Positions 16,659 through 24,957 of a stretch of 64,000 bases of DNA are shown here, piece by piece (position 1 is the first letter of the stretch; each line of letters opens with the position of its first letter). The stretch comes from CBDDIP01 sp965229005 (GTDB lineage: Bacteria; Actinomycetota; Acidimicrobiia; Acidimicrobiales; Ilumatobacteraceae). The notes beneath the pieces are model-generated. The model saw only the letters and a list, made by a program, of their open reading frames with translations. It was not told the origin of the DNA and made no database searches. The stretch is taken from NCBI GenBank assembly GCA_965229005.1, contig CBDDIP010000002.1:1054001-1118000 (forward strand). Direction: 5' to 3'. A program made the position numbers and the translations under genes.

Positions 16659-18515
16659 TCAGATCGAGCGGGCGGCGCCGCGCGCCTCGAGCACCGCTTC
16701 GAGGATCGTGCGCGGTGCGACCGCGTCGCCGACCTGAACGGCGCCGGGGATCGGATCGGTCGGCAGGCGGAAGCCGCAGTCGACCAGCGCGGCAACGGCG
16801 ATGGTCCGCCGCTCGCCGCTGAAGCGATCCTCGAGCTCGATCTCGCCCGGGCGCACGGCGCGCAGCAGCGAACGGCGCTCGATGCGCGCGCCGCGCTGGG
16901 CCAGGCGGACGTTGGCGGGAGCCAGGTCGCCGGAGCGCGAGAGCTCGTTGCCGGCGATGTGGTCCTGGGTGATCAGCACGGCGCGTTCTGCGAGCTCTTC
17001 CGCCAGCGCTACTGCGATCGGCCCACCGATCGGATCGAAGATGGCGATCGTTCCCTCGGGCACGGACACCGCGCCACGGCGCACCTCGGCGATGTCGAGC
17101 ACGACCGCGCCGGCGACGATCTCGTACTCGCGCCGCCCGGGCTGCCCGCCGGTGCACTGCACGACGACAGCGCCGCTCGTCTCGCCGGTGAACTCGGTGT
17201 CGAGCTGCACCGTCACGCCGGCTGCCTCGACCTCGGCCTGCAACCACTTGGTGAGCGCCTCGCCGGGGCCGGCCACGCGGGCGACGCCGCCGGTGTGCGC
17301 GGCGCGTTCGACGACGGTGACCCGGTGGCCGCGGGCCGCAGCCACTCGTGCCGCTTCGAGCCCGGCGACGCCGGCGCCGACGACGATCACGTCGCGGGAT
17401 GTTGCGGCCGGCGCGGTCCAGTCGGGATCGGTGGTCTCGTAGCCGGTGCTCGGCTCGACCACGCACGTCACGATCGGGTTCCGTGCGTCGCGCACCTGGC
17501 ACGTCTGGTTGCAGCGGATGCACGGACGGATGCGATCGGCCTGGAACGCTGCCAGCTTGCGCACGAGGTCGGGGTCGGCGAGCTGAGCGCGCGTCATCTC
17601 GACACCGGCGCACACGCCGTCCTCGACGGCCCACTCGGCCTGGCTCCAGTCGATCACCGAGCCCTGCAGCAGCACCGGCACGTCGCCGACGGCCGCCTGC
17701 ACGGTGCGGCACACGTCGATGTTGAACCCGGGTGGCTCGTGGAAGTCCGGCCGGGTCTTCTCCGCCGAGAAGATCGCGCCACGCACGACGACGATGTAGT
17801 CGAGCCCGACGGCGGCGAGCGTGGCCGCGATCTCGGGGGCCATCTCGGGGGTGATCCCCGCCCACGGGGCCAGCTCGTCGCACGAGAGCCGCAGCCCGAG
17901 GGTGCCGGTGTGCGGGCGCACGGCCTCGATCACCTGGCGCGCCAGCAGCAGGCGATCGGCACCCCACTCGTCGCCGCGGTGGTTGGTCAGCCCACTGAGG
18001 AACTGACGGATCAGGCTGTGCTGCCCGGCGTTGATCTCGATGCCGTCGCAGCCGGCCTCGGTGGCCAGCTCGGCGGCTGCGCCGAAACCGGCGACGACGG
18101 CGGCGATGTCGTCGGGCTCCATCCACTTCGGCACCTCGCGGCTGTTCACCTCCGGCACGCGGGACGGCGCCCACAACGCGCTCTGGCTGTACGCGCTCGA
18201 GCCCTGGCCGCCCGCGTGGTCGAGCGACGCGATCACGAGCGAGCCGTGCGCATGGCACGCCTCGGCGATCGAGGCCCAGCCGTCGGCACAGCGCTCGGCG
18301 AGTGGCGCACGCTCATAGGGCCAGTCGCTGTCGTGCGCGCTTGCTCCTTCGGTGACGATCACGCCGCAGCCGCCGGCGGCGCGACGTGCGTAGTACGCGG
18401 TGTGGCGTGCGGTGAACCGGCGGTCGTCGTCGCCGAGGTTCGTCACGTGCGGGCCGAACATGACGCGATTGGGCGCGGTGGCGCCACCCAGCTGAAGCGG
18501 TTCGAGCAGTCGCAT
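16659..18515 (-). CDS. FadH/OYE-family oxidoreductase, mycofactocin-associated type
   Basis: The protein has 618 residues in two parts. An N-terminal FMN TIM barrel (residues 1-~330) begins MRLLEPLQLGGATAPNRVMF and contains NAGQHSLIRQFLSGLTNHR. A 4Fe-4S cluster motif CIRCNQTC with a further Cys 11 residues on follows. The C-terminal FAD/NAD domain starts at VIVVGAGVAGLEAARVA. This is the architecture of 2,4-dienoyl-CoA reductase. The specific wording around DWPYERAPLAERC and GHAGGQGSSAYSQ-like LDHAGGQGSSAYSQ resembles the mycofactocin-system FadH/OYE family 1 as I recall it. mftABC lie 5 kb away on the same strand, which supports this, but function in that family is unknown. Confidence 0.75.
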   Translation of the reverse strand: MRLLEPLQLGGATAPNRVMFGPHVTNLGDDDRRFTARHTAYYARRAAGGCGVIVTEGASAHDSDWPYERAPLAERCADGWASIAEACHAHGSLVIASLDHAGGQGSSAYSQSALWAPSRVPEVNSREVPKWMEPDDIAAVVAGFGAAAELATEAGCDGIEINAGQHSLIRQFLSGLTNHRGDEWGADRLLLARQVIEAVRPHTGTLGLRLSCDELAPWAGITPEMAPEIAATLAAVGLDYIVVVRGAIFSAEKTRPDFHEPPGFNIDVCRTVQAAVGDVPVLLQGSVIDWSQAEWAVEDGVCAGVEMTRAQLADPDLVRKLAAFQADRIRPCIRCNQTCQVRDARNPIVTCVVEPSTGYETTDPDWTAPAATSRDVIVVGAGVAGLEAARVAAARGHRVTVVERAAHTGGVARVAGPGEALTKWLQAEVEAAGVTVQLDTEFTGETSGAVVVQCTGGQPGRREYEIVAGAVVLDIAEVRRGAVSVPEGTIAIFDPIGGPIAVALAEELAERAVLITQDHIAGNELSRSGDLAPANVRLAQRGARIERRSLLRAVRPGEIELEDRFSGERRTIAVAALVDCGFRLPTDPIPGAVQVGDAVAPRTILEAVLEARGAARSI

Positions 18516-18553
18516 GACCCGCTCATCATGGTCGGTGGCAGACTCTCCACGCC

Positions 18554-20587
18554 ATGACAGGGCGAGATGACACGCGCACGCTCGGCTACCAGCCGGCCCT
18601 CGACGGACTGCGCGGCGTGTCGGTCCTCCTCGTGCTGCTCTTCCACGGCGGCTTCGCCGCGTTCAGCGGTGGCTACGTCGGCGTCTCCGTGTTCTTCACC
18701 CTCAGCGGCTACCTGATCACCGCCTTGCTGCTGGAGGAGCGCAGCCGATCCGGCGCGATCCGCATCGGTCGCTTCTACGCGCGGCGGGCGAAGCGGCTGC
18801 TGCCGGCCAGCCTGCTGTGCCTCATCGGGATCACGGTGCTCGCCCGCATCGGCACGATCGAGCCCACGTCATCGTTGCGCCGCGATCTGGTGGCATCGCT
18901 GCTGCAGGTGAAGAACTGGACGTCGATCGTCAGCGGGCGCAGCTACACCGAGCTGCTCGACCTCGCGCAGGGCAGACCATCGCCGCTCGAGCACTACTGG
19001 TCGCTGGCGATCGAGGAGCAGTTCTACGTCGTCTGGCCGCTGGTCGTGCTGCTGCTGACGAAGCTGCTGCGGCCGCGCGGCGTGGCCCGCTCGATCGTCG
19101 CGCTCGCGGTCGTCGCCGCAATCGCTGCACCGATCATCGCCGCCCACTGGGGCGTCGACGTCGCCTACTGGTCGTCGCCGACGAGGTTCGGCGAGATCCT
19201 CACCGGCGCGGCGCTTGCGGCTGCGCTGCGGCTCCGCGAAGCACCGGTCAGGGAGCGCGTCGGCTGGCTGTTCGTGCCGTCGATGGCGGTCATCGTGTGG
19301 GCCGCGACGCAGTGGTCGTCCGGCAGCGGCCCGGCCTACCGCGGGATGATGCCGGTGTTCTCGCTCGCGTCGGTCGGCGTGATCCTCGCGCTCCAAGCGG
19401 AGGGCAGGCCGCGGCGGGCGCTGTCGTGGCGGCCGGCGGTCGCGTTGGGGACGATCAGCTACGGCGTGTACCTGTTCCACTGGCCGGTGTTCGTGGTGCT
19501 CGACGGCGAACGCACCGACCTCGCCCGACTGCCCCTGTTCGCCGTGCGCCTCGCGGTGACGATCGCGATCGCGATCGCCTCGTACGTCCTCCTCGAGCGG
19601 CCGGTGCGCCGGGCCAACTGGAACGGCGGTCGCGTCGCCGCTGCCGCGTTCACCGGCATGGCGATCGGCGCGCTGGCGATCGTGGTGGTCGCGCCGACGC
19701 CGCTCGATCGGTTGGCCGTCGCCATCGACGATCTGCCCGACCTGCCCCCGCCACCGGCGCCGACCGGTTCCTTCGTGCCGCTGCTGCCCGCCACCACGAG
19801 CACGACCGCGACGAGCACGACGAGCACGACCGCGACGACGCCGGACACCGCGCCGGACACGGTGCCGGTGATCACAACGACGACGCTCGACCTGACCTAC
19901 CCGCCGCCGGTGCGACCGGTGCGCATCGTCGTCGCCGGCGACTCGACGGCGTGGCTGACCGCGGTCGCCCTGGACGACTGGGCCAAGGCACACCCGGATC
20001 AGGCGCAGGTCTCGCTGATCGCCGCCGCCGGTTGCGGGTTCATCGCCGGCGGCCGCCCCGTCGCCGAGTTCAGCGAGCAGATCGAGGCCGACTGCAACGA
20101 TCTGCGCACTCGACGCTTGCCTGCCGAGGTGGCCCGCTTCCAGCCGGACGTGGTGGTGCTGATGGTCAGCTTCCGCGACATCGACGACCGCGTGTGGGAC
20201 GACGCGGAGGGCCCGCTGACGCCGTTCGACGGCCGCTTCCGCAACCGGATGCTGCAGGACTACCGAAGGCTGACCCAGCAGCTGCTCGACGCGGGCGTGC
20301 CGCGGGTGGCGTGGGTCAACCCACCGATCACCGAGGCGCACTGGGTGGGCGATGCGGCCGTCCGCCTCGACCCGAACCGATACGTCGTCTACGGGCGCGA
20401 GCTCGACTCGGTGGCCGACGGTCGATCGAACGTGCGCGTCATCGACCTCGCCCACTGGTTCGCGTCGAGCCCGCTCTCGTCCACCGACGGCACGCGCCCC
20501 GACGGGATCCACTGGTCGGCCGCGGCCGGCGACGAGGTGGTCGCCGAGTTCTTCGCCCCGGCCGTGATGGCCGCAGCGCTCCGCTGA
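18554..20587 (+). CDS. Acyltransferase-3 (OafA/YrhL-like) fused to SGNH domain
   Basis: The protein has 677 residues. The N-terminal ~370 residues are an acyltransferase-3 membrane domain with about ten helices, the catalytic His in LFHGGFAAFSGG and the motif VGVSVFFTLSGYLIT, followed by FYARRAKRLLPA. A Thr/Ser/Pro-rich linker (~395-440) leads to an extracytoplasmic SGNH domain: IVVAGDSTAW carries the Ser and DGIHWSAAAGD near the end the Asp-His pair. Such proteins O-acetylate cell-surface polysaccharides. The gene stands divergent from the OYE gene and convergent with the secreted repeat protein, only 6 bp from it. The ATG at 18554 gives a normal family start. Confidence 0.92.
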   Translation: MTGRDDTRTLGYQPALDGLRGVSVLLVLLFHGGFAAFSGGYVGVSVFFTLSGYLITALLLEERSRSGAIRIGRFYARRAKRLLPASLLCLIGITVLARIGTIEPTSSLRRDLVASLLQVKNWTSIVSGRSYTELLDLAQGRPSPLEHYWSLAIEEQFYVVWPLVVLLLTKLLRPRGVARSIVALAVVAAIAAPIIAAHWGVDVAYWSSPTRFGEILTGAALAAALRLREAPVRERVGWLFVPSMAVIVWAATQWSSGSGPAYRGMMPVFSLASVGVILALQAEGRPRRALSWRPAVALGTISYGVYLFHWPVFVVLDGERTDLARLPLFAVRLAVTIAIAIASYVLLERPVRRANWNGGRVAAAAFTGMAIGALAIVVVAPTPLDRLAVAIDDLPDLPPPPAPTGSFVPLLPATTSTTATSTTSTTATTPDTAPDTVPVITTTTLDLTYPPPVRPVRIVVAGDSTAWLTAVALDDWAKAHPDQAQVSLIAAAGCGFIAGGRPVAEFSEQIEADCNDLRTRRLPAEVARFQPDVVVLMVSFRDIDDRVWDDAEGPLTPFDGRFRNRMLQDYRRLTQQLLDAGVPRVAWVNPPITEAHWVGDAAVRLDPNRYVVYGRELDSVADGRSNVRVIDLAHWFASSPLSSTDGTRPDGIHWSAAAGDEVVAEFFAPAVMAAALR

Positions 20588-20593
20588 GCAACG

Positions 20594-22828
20594 TCAGGCG
20601 ATGTAGTACCCGGAGATGTCGACGATGAGGTGGCTGCCACCGTCGGTGTAGATGCGGAACGCGCTCGGGTTGCCCATCCCGATCGTGGCCGCGTTGGCGA
20701 CGATCTGGCCGGCTCGTTCGGCGTTGAGCGTGGATGCCAGCGGCTGCGAGGAGCCGCCCGGCCACGTCGACACGAATCCCGGCGCGGTGGCATCGACGAT
20801 CGTCACGTTCGCGGTCACCGCTGACGCCGTGAAGATCGGCACGCCGAACTTCATACCGACGATGACATCGATCTCGGTGTGCGGTCCGGGCTTGGGCCCC
20901 GCGTAGTTGGTCTGGCCGGCTCCGGGTCGGGTCTCGAGGACCCGGACGGGTGCCAGCGACACGTAGAGGCCCCAGTAGGCGTAGGACTGCGTCTCGTCGG
21001 TGAAGTAGCCCACGGCGTCGGCGATCAGGTGCGTGCCGGCGCTGGTGAAGAGCTGGACCTTGCCATCGGGGCCCACGGGCACGATGACCTGGTTGGCGAT
21101 GGTCTGGCCGACTCGCTCGGTGTTGATGTTCGACGCCAGCGGCCGGTCGATGCCGCTCGGCCACACCGTGACGAACCCGGGCCCGCCGGCTTCCGTGACC
21201 GTGAGGTTGAGGACGACGGCGCCTACGCCCTGGGCGGGAACGCCGTGCGCTCCGGTGATCTGGAGCGAGAAGGTGCTGTTCGCTGCGGGCTTCGGCCCGG
21301 TGTAGCCGACCTGTTGATCGGGGCGGGTGTCGAGGACTCGTGTCGGCAGCAGCATCGCCAGGCGACCCGAGCGGACCGTCATGTCCGTCGGGACGTAGTA
21401 GCCGACGACGTCGACGACGTAGTGCGTCCCACCCTGGGTGTAGAGCGAGACCGCCCCACCGGCACCGATCGGTGCGAGGACGCCGTTGGCGATGGTCTGG
21501 CCGGTGCGCTCCAGGTTCAGGTTGGACGCGTTCGGTCGGCTGCTGCCACTCGCCCATGCGGTGACGAAGCCCGGCTTGGTCGCGTCGACCGCGACGATGT
21601 TCAGCATCACCGCCTTCGCGTTGGCGGGGACGCCGGCGAATCCGGTGACCTGCATCACGGTCGTCGAGTTGGCCGTCGGTTTCGCGCCCGTGAAGTGGAG
21701 GCGGGTGTCGGGACGGGTGTCGAGGATGCGCTCCGGGCTGATGGGGACGTACTGGCTGGCGCTGATCGCCCCGATGGGGATCGGATGTGTGTTGGGATCG
21801 TCTGCCAACGTCATGAAGTTCAGCCCGGTTGGAGCGCTGTCGCCGGACGAGGAATGAGCGACGATGGTGATCGTGTACAGCGTGCTGGGCGTCAGCCCGG
21901 AGAACGTGTAGCCGCTCGCCGCGCCGCCGAGCTCGACCGCGGGCGCGCCGGTTCGCGACAGCGTGTAGCCGGTGATCGGCGTCTCGCCGCTCGCCGCCGT
22001 CCACGTGATCGCGATCGAGGTGGAGGTGATCGTGGCCGCCTGCTGGATCTGCGGCGGCACCGAAGGTGGTTCGGGCACGTTGGTGATGGTGATCGTCACC
22101 GGCACGAGCGCGCTGCGGCCACCGAGCGAGTCCTGCGCTCCGACCAACAGGTGGATCGACGTCCTCGTCTCGAAGTCGAGCATCGAGCTCGGCACACCGA
22201 TCCGGCCGATGACGGTGGTGGTGTTCGGGACCAGCTCCGAGGCGAGGCCGATCCCGCCGAGCTCGCCAGGGTGCGCCGGGTCGTCAGCGCCGAAGAACCC
22301 GGCGAGCGGGATCGAGCTCGTCGCGCTGATCGGGCCGAGGTAGACCGTCGACTGCTGGAAACCGGTGACCTCGGGAACCGTGAACGTCGTCGGCGTGATG
22401 TCGTGGGGCGGGGCGGGCTCGACGACGTCGGTGACGTTGACGGTGTAGTGGGTGACCGAGTAGTCGCCGTCGAACTGCGACGCGACGACGTCGAAGTGGA
22501 ACGACGAGGTCTCCTCGAAGTCCACCAGACCGCCCTGCATCAGCAGCTTGTCGCCGTTGACGTAGAACCGCCCCGAATCCAGCTCGTGGCCGACCTGCGG
22601 CTGCAGGAAGTAGCTCACCGGTCCACCATCGGGATCGGTTGCGTTGAGCGTGGCAACGATCTGGTCCGGAGGTCGGATCCCCTCCACGATCGAGACGGTT
22701 GCCGGCGTCACCTGCGTCAGTGGTGATCCAGCGGACACGAGGCTCGCGGTCGTCGACCACGCCACTGCACCGACGAGACCACCGGTCACGCCGATCAAGC
22801 CCAAAGCCCGTCGCATCCTCTCCGCCAT
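20594..22828 (-). CDS. Secreted cadherin-like/FN3 protein with three C-terminal beta repeats
   Basis: The protein has 744 residues. A signal peptide (MAERMRRALGLIGVTGG onward, cleavage after VSA near residue 33) is followed by two cadherin-like segments (~35-250), a fibronectin type III domain (~255-350) and three related repeats of ~120 residues. Each repeat begins with a LDTRP or LETRP motif, has LNI or LNL, PGFV(T/S) and ERTGQTIAN-like strings, and ends with VDVVGYYV-like residues; their DNA lies at about 21370-21750, 20995-21345 and 20597-20955. This suggests a cell-surface or extracellular adhesive or polysaccharide-binding protein. No anchor follows the last repeat, which ends the protein. 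TACATT lies 7 nt before the ATG. Confidence 0.82.
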   Translation of the reverse strand: MAERMRRALGLIGVTGGLVGAVAWSTTASLVSAGSPLTQVTPATVSIVEGIRPPDQIVATLNATDPDGGPVSYFLQPQVGHELDSGRFYVNGDKLLMQGGLVDFEETSSFHFDVVASQFDGDYSVTHYTVNVTDVVEPAPPHDITPTTFTVPEVTGFQQSTVYLGPISATSSIPLAGFFGADDPAHPGELGGIGLASELVPNTTTVIGRIGVPSSMLDFETRTSIHLLVGAQDSLGGRSALVPVTITITNVPEPPSVPPQIQQAATITSTSIAITWTAASGETPITGYTLSRTGAPAVELGGAASGYTFSGLTPSTLYTITIVAHSSSGDSAPTGLNFMTLADDPNTHPIPIGAISASQYVPISPERILDTRPDTRLHFTGAKPTANSTTVMQVTGFAGVPANAKAVMLNIVAVDATKPGFVTAWASGSSRPNASNLNLERTGQTIANGVLAPIGAGGAVSLYTQGGTHYVVDVVGYYVPTDMTVRSGRLAMLLPTRVLDTRPDQQVGYTGPKPAANSTFSLQITGAHGVPAQGVGAVVLNLTVTEAGGPGFVTVWPSGIDRPLASNINTERVGQTIANQVIVPVGPDGKVQLFTSAGTHLIADAVGYFTDETQSYAYWGLYVSLAPVRVLETRPGAGQTNYAGPKPGPHTEIDVIVGMKFGVPIFTASAVTANVTIVDATAPGFVSTWPGGSSQPLASTLNAERAGQIVANAATIGMGNPSAFRIYTDGGSHLIVDISGYYIA

Positions 22829-22854
22829 CGACGCGAATGTACCCGCGAGCCGCG

Positions 22855-23439
22855 TCAGGACTTGCGCGCAGCGAGCTCCCGGCCGCCGAGGAGACGCCTG
22901 ATGTTCTCGAGGTGACGGAGCGCGACCAGCGCGCACATGGCGACGATCGCCGCCACCTCCCAACCGGGCGCGCCGAGCGCGGCGACGGTGACCGGCAGAC
23001 CGACGGCGATCAGCAACGAGGCGATCGACGCGGTGCCGGACAGCCGGCGCACGATCAGCCATGTGGCCAGCATCGCCAGCGCGGCGATGGGTTGCAGGAC
23101 GAGCATCGCCCCGCCCATCGTCGCCACCCCCTTGCCGCCGCGGAAGCGACGGGTGATCGGGTACATGTGCCCGATCACGGCGCCGGCGACCAGTGCGTAC
23201 GAGCCCGGTCGCGAGTCCAGCAACAGCCCAGTCGCCGCGGGGATGGTGCCCTTCACCCCGTCGAGGACGAACACGAGCACGCCCCACGGCGTGCCCATCA
23301 CGCGGGCAACGTTGGAAGCCCCCGGGTTGCCCGACCCGACGGCGGTGATGTCGATGCCCTTCGACCGGGCGACCATGACCGCGCTCGGGAACGTGCCGAG
23401 CAGGTAGGCCACCGGCACGAGCGCGAGGGCGAGGGTCAC
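22855..23439 (-). CDS. plsY: Acyl-phosphate:glycerol-3-phosphate acyltransferase PlsY
   Basis: The protein has 194 residues and several membrane helices. It carries the three PlsY motifs: GSGNPGASNVARV near residue 36, FRGGKGVAT near 99 and RHLENIRRL near the C-terminus. It transfers an acyl group from acyl-phosphate to glycerol-3-phosphate, the first step of phospholipid synthesis. The GTG at 23439 is 4 nt after the mftC stop, so it probably shares the mftABC transcript. A CACGCT 6 nt before the start could also give it its own leaderless promoter. Placement after mftC is unusual for this housekeeping gene. Confidence 0.93.
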   Translation of the reverse strand: MTLALALVPVAYLLGTFPSAVMVARSKGIDITAVGSGNPGASNVARVMGTPWGVLVFVLDGVKGTIPAATGLLLDSRPGSYALVAGAVIGHMYPITRRFRGGKGVATMGGAMLVLQPIAALAMLATWLIVRRLSGTASIASLLIAVGLPVTVAALGAPGWEVAAIVAMCALVALRHLENIRRLLGGRELAARKS

Positions 23440-23443
23440 GACA

Positions 23444-24571
23444 TCAGCGTGACACGGTGGCCTTGCGCAAGAACGTGACCGGTTTCGTGTGATCGAGTCC
23501 CGGCTTGGGGATCAGCGACAGGTTCACCCCGGCGAGCGCAGCGTCGGCTTCACCGCCGACGCATTCCGGATCGGGGCCGTCGAGCGGCAGGCCGGTGAAG
23601 AACTTGGCAGCCATGCACCCGCCCTGGCAGGCGTCCCACGATCCGCACGATGCGCAGGCGCCGGCAGATTGTGGCTCGCGCAGCTGACGGAACAGCTCGC
23701 TGTGCTTCCACACCTGGGCGAAGCCGCCGGGGTCGCGCACCGAGCCGGCCTTGAACTGGTCGTGGATCACGAACGGGCAGGCGTACACGTCGCCGATCGG
23801 GTCGATCAGGCAGACGACGCGGCCGGCGCCACACATGTTCAACCCCGGCAGTGGCTCGCCGAGCGCGTTGAGGTGGAAGAACGAGTCGCCGGTCAGGACG
23901 TTGTCGCCGTGGGCCAGCAACCAGCGGTAGATCTGCCGTTGCTGGTCGTTGGTCGGGTGAAGGTCCTGCCAGCTGTCCACGCCGCGGCCGCTCGGGCGCA
24001 GGCGGGTGACGCGCAGCTGCGCGCCATACGAGTCGGCGAGCGACTTGAAGCCGTCGAGCTGATCGACGTTGTGGCGGGTGACGACGACGGAGATCTTGAA
24101 CGGCCCGAACCCGGCCGAGGCGAGGTTGTCCATCGCCCGGCGGGCCATCGCGTACGAGCCGTCGCCGCGCACCGCGTCGTTGGTGGCCGCATCGATGCCG
24201 TCGAGGCTGATCTGGATGTCGAGGTAGTCCATCGCCGTGAGGCGTTCGGCCTTGGCCGCATCGATGAACGCGCCGTTGGTGGAGAACTTCACGCCGATGC
24301 CGTTGCCGATCGAGTGCTCGACCAGCTCGAAGAAGTCGCGGCGCACCATCGGCTCGCCGCCACCCATGTTGATGTAGAAGACCTGGAGGTCGCGCAGCTC
24401 GTCGAGCACGCGCTTGGCCTCCGCCGTGGTCAGCTCGCGTTCGTCGCGCTGACCGCTGGACGACAGGCAGTGCACGCACTGCAGGTTGCACGCGTAGGTC
24501 AGCTCCCACGTCAGGCAGATGGGTGCGTCGAGCCCCGTCTTCAGCTGCTCAACCAGTGACTGGGCGCTCAC
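23444..24571 (-). CDS. mftC: Mycofactocin maturase MftC (radical SAM/SPASM)
   Basis: The protein has 375 residues. The radical SAM cluster motif CNLQCVHC gives Cys28, Cys32 and Cys35 (CxxxCxxC). MGGGEPMVRRDF binds SAM, and the C-terminal SPASM region holds further clusters (CGAG with CPF, CASCGSWDACQGGC). MftC oxidatively decarboxylates the C-terminal Tyr of MftA and crosslinks it to the preceding Val. Identity follows from the adjacent mftB and from a precursor with the exact terminal motif. The GTG at 24571 overlaps the end of mftB by 23 nt and starts MSAQSLVEQLKTGLDAP; upstream codons in frame have no homology. It is transcribed with mftA, mftB and probably plsY. Confidence 0.93.
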   Translation of the reverse strand: MSAQSLVEQLKTGLDAPICLTWELTYACNLQCVHCLSSSGQRDERELTTAEAKRVLDELRDLQVFYINMGGGEPMVRRDFFELVEHSIGNGIGVKFSTNGAFIDAAKAERLTAMDYLDIQISLDGIDAATNDAVRGDGSYAMARRAMDNLASAGFGPFKISVVVTRHNVDQLDGFKSLADSYGAQLRVTRLRPSGRGVDSWQDLHPTNDQQRQIYRWLLAHGDNVLTGDSFFHLNALGEPLPGLNMCGAGRVVCLIDPIGDVYACPFVIHDQFKAGSVRDPGGFAQVWKHSELFRQLREPQSAGACASCGSWDACQGGCMAAKFFTGLPLDGPDPECVGGEADAALAGVNLSLIPKPGLDHTKPVTFLRKATVSR

Positions 24572-24818
24572 GCACGACCTCCGACTCGACGAGTGATGTG
24601 AATGCCCGGTCGAAGCTCGGCCAGCGCGACTCGGCGACGCCACACGCGCGCAGGGTGTCGGCCAGCGACGGGTGCTCGGCGAGGTGCTTGGCCACGTCGA
24701 CCACGTCGCGGTGCTTCATGAACACCAGTCGACGGTTGCCGTAGTGGTACGCCAGCGCGCCGAACGGCTCGGGCCGCAGGGCGACCTGCGGGTGCAGCTC
24801 GAGGGCGCTGTCCAGCAT
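24549..24818 (-). CDS. mftB: Mycofactocin precursor chaperone MftB
   Basis: The 89-residue protein contains ELHPQVALRPEPFGALAYHY, the diagnostic N-terminal string of MftB, followed by the winged fold typical of RiPP recognition elements. MftB binds the MftA leader and presents it to MftC. The ATG at 24818 follows the mftA stop by 5 nt; a GTG at 24839 inside mftA is an alternative start. The C-terminus (VVRERPVTG) overlaps mftC by 23 nt, which points to translational coupling. Confidence 0.92.
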   Translation of the reverse strand: MLDSALELHPQVALRPEPFGALAYHYGNRRLVFMKHRDVVDVAKHLAEHPSLADTLRACGVAESRWPSFDRAFTSLVESEVVRERPVTG

Positions 24819-24823
24819 GTGGA

Positions 24824-24940
24824 TCAGTAGACGCCGCACATGCCGTCGATCGAGATCTCCTCGATCAGCAGCTCGTCCTCGACGAGCTCGGCGGCGGGGG
24901 CGGTGCTGGCCTGAACCGGGGTTTCGTGGTCGTTCTCCAT
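24824..24940 (-). CDS. mftA: Mycofactocin precursor peptide MftA
   Basis: The 38-residue peptide is below the size usually called automatically. It has an acidic leader (VEDELLIEEIS) and ends in IDGMCGVY, the invariant core of mycofactocin precursors. The terminal Val-Tyr pair is the substrate of MftC; after crosslinking, a peptidase (MftE in known systems) releases a dipeptide-derived redox cofactor. Start ATG at 24940; it lies 17 bp after the stop of the patatin-like gene. The sequence gives high certainty despite its length. Confidence 0.96.
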   Translation of the reverse strand: MENDHETPVQASTAPAAELVEDELLIEEISIDGMCGVY

Positions 24941-24947
24941 CGCGGGA

Positions 24948-24953
24948 AGCGTA
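24948..24953 (-). promoter_or_regulatory. Likely -10 box of mftA (TACGCT)
   Basis: On the minus strand TACGCT ends 7 nt before the mftA ATG, the same placement as at many genes in this window. It would give mftABC a leaderless transcript separate from the patatin-like gene whose stop codon is next to it. Confidence 0.45.
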
Positions 24954-24957
24954 GTCC

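Noticed and set aside
16578..18557. 659-aa plus-strand frame opposite the OYE gene
   Set aside because: Shadow frame: no domain motif, while the minus strand shows complete FMN, Fe-S and FAD signatures.
19790..19900. Repeated ACGACGAGC-like triplets in the acyltransferase gene
   Set aside because: This encodes a Thr/Ser-rich linker between the membrane and SGNH domains; low complexity is expected there and it is not a CRISPR or regulatory repeat.
20879..22726. 615-aa plus-strand frame opposite the secreted repeat protein
   Set aside because: No homology; the minus strand has a signal peptide and three internal repeats.
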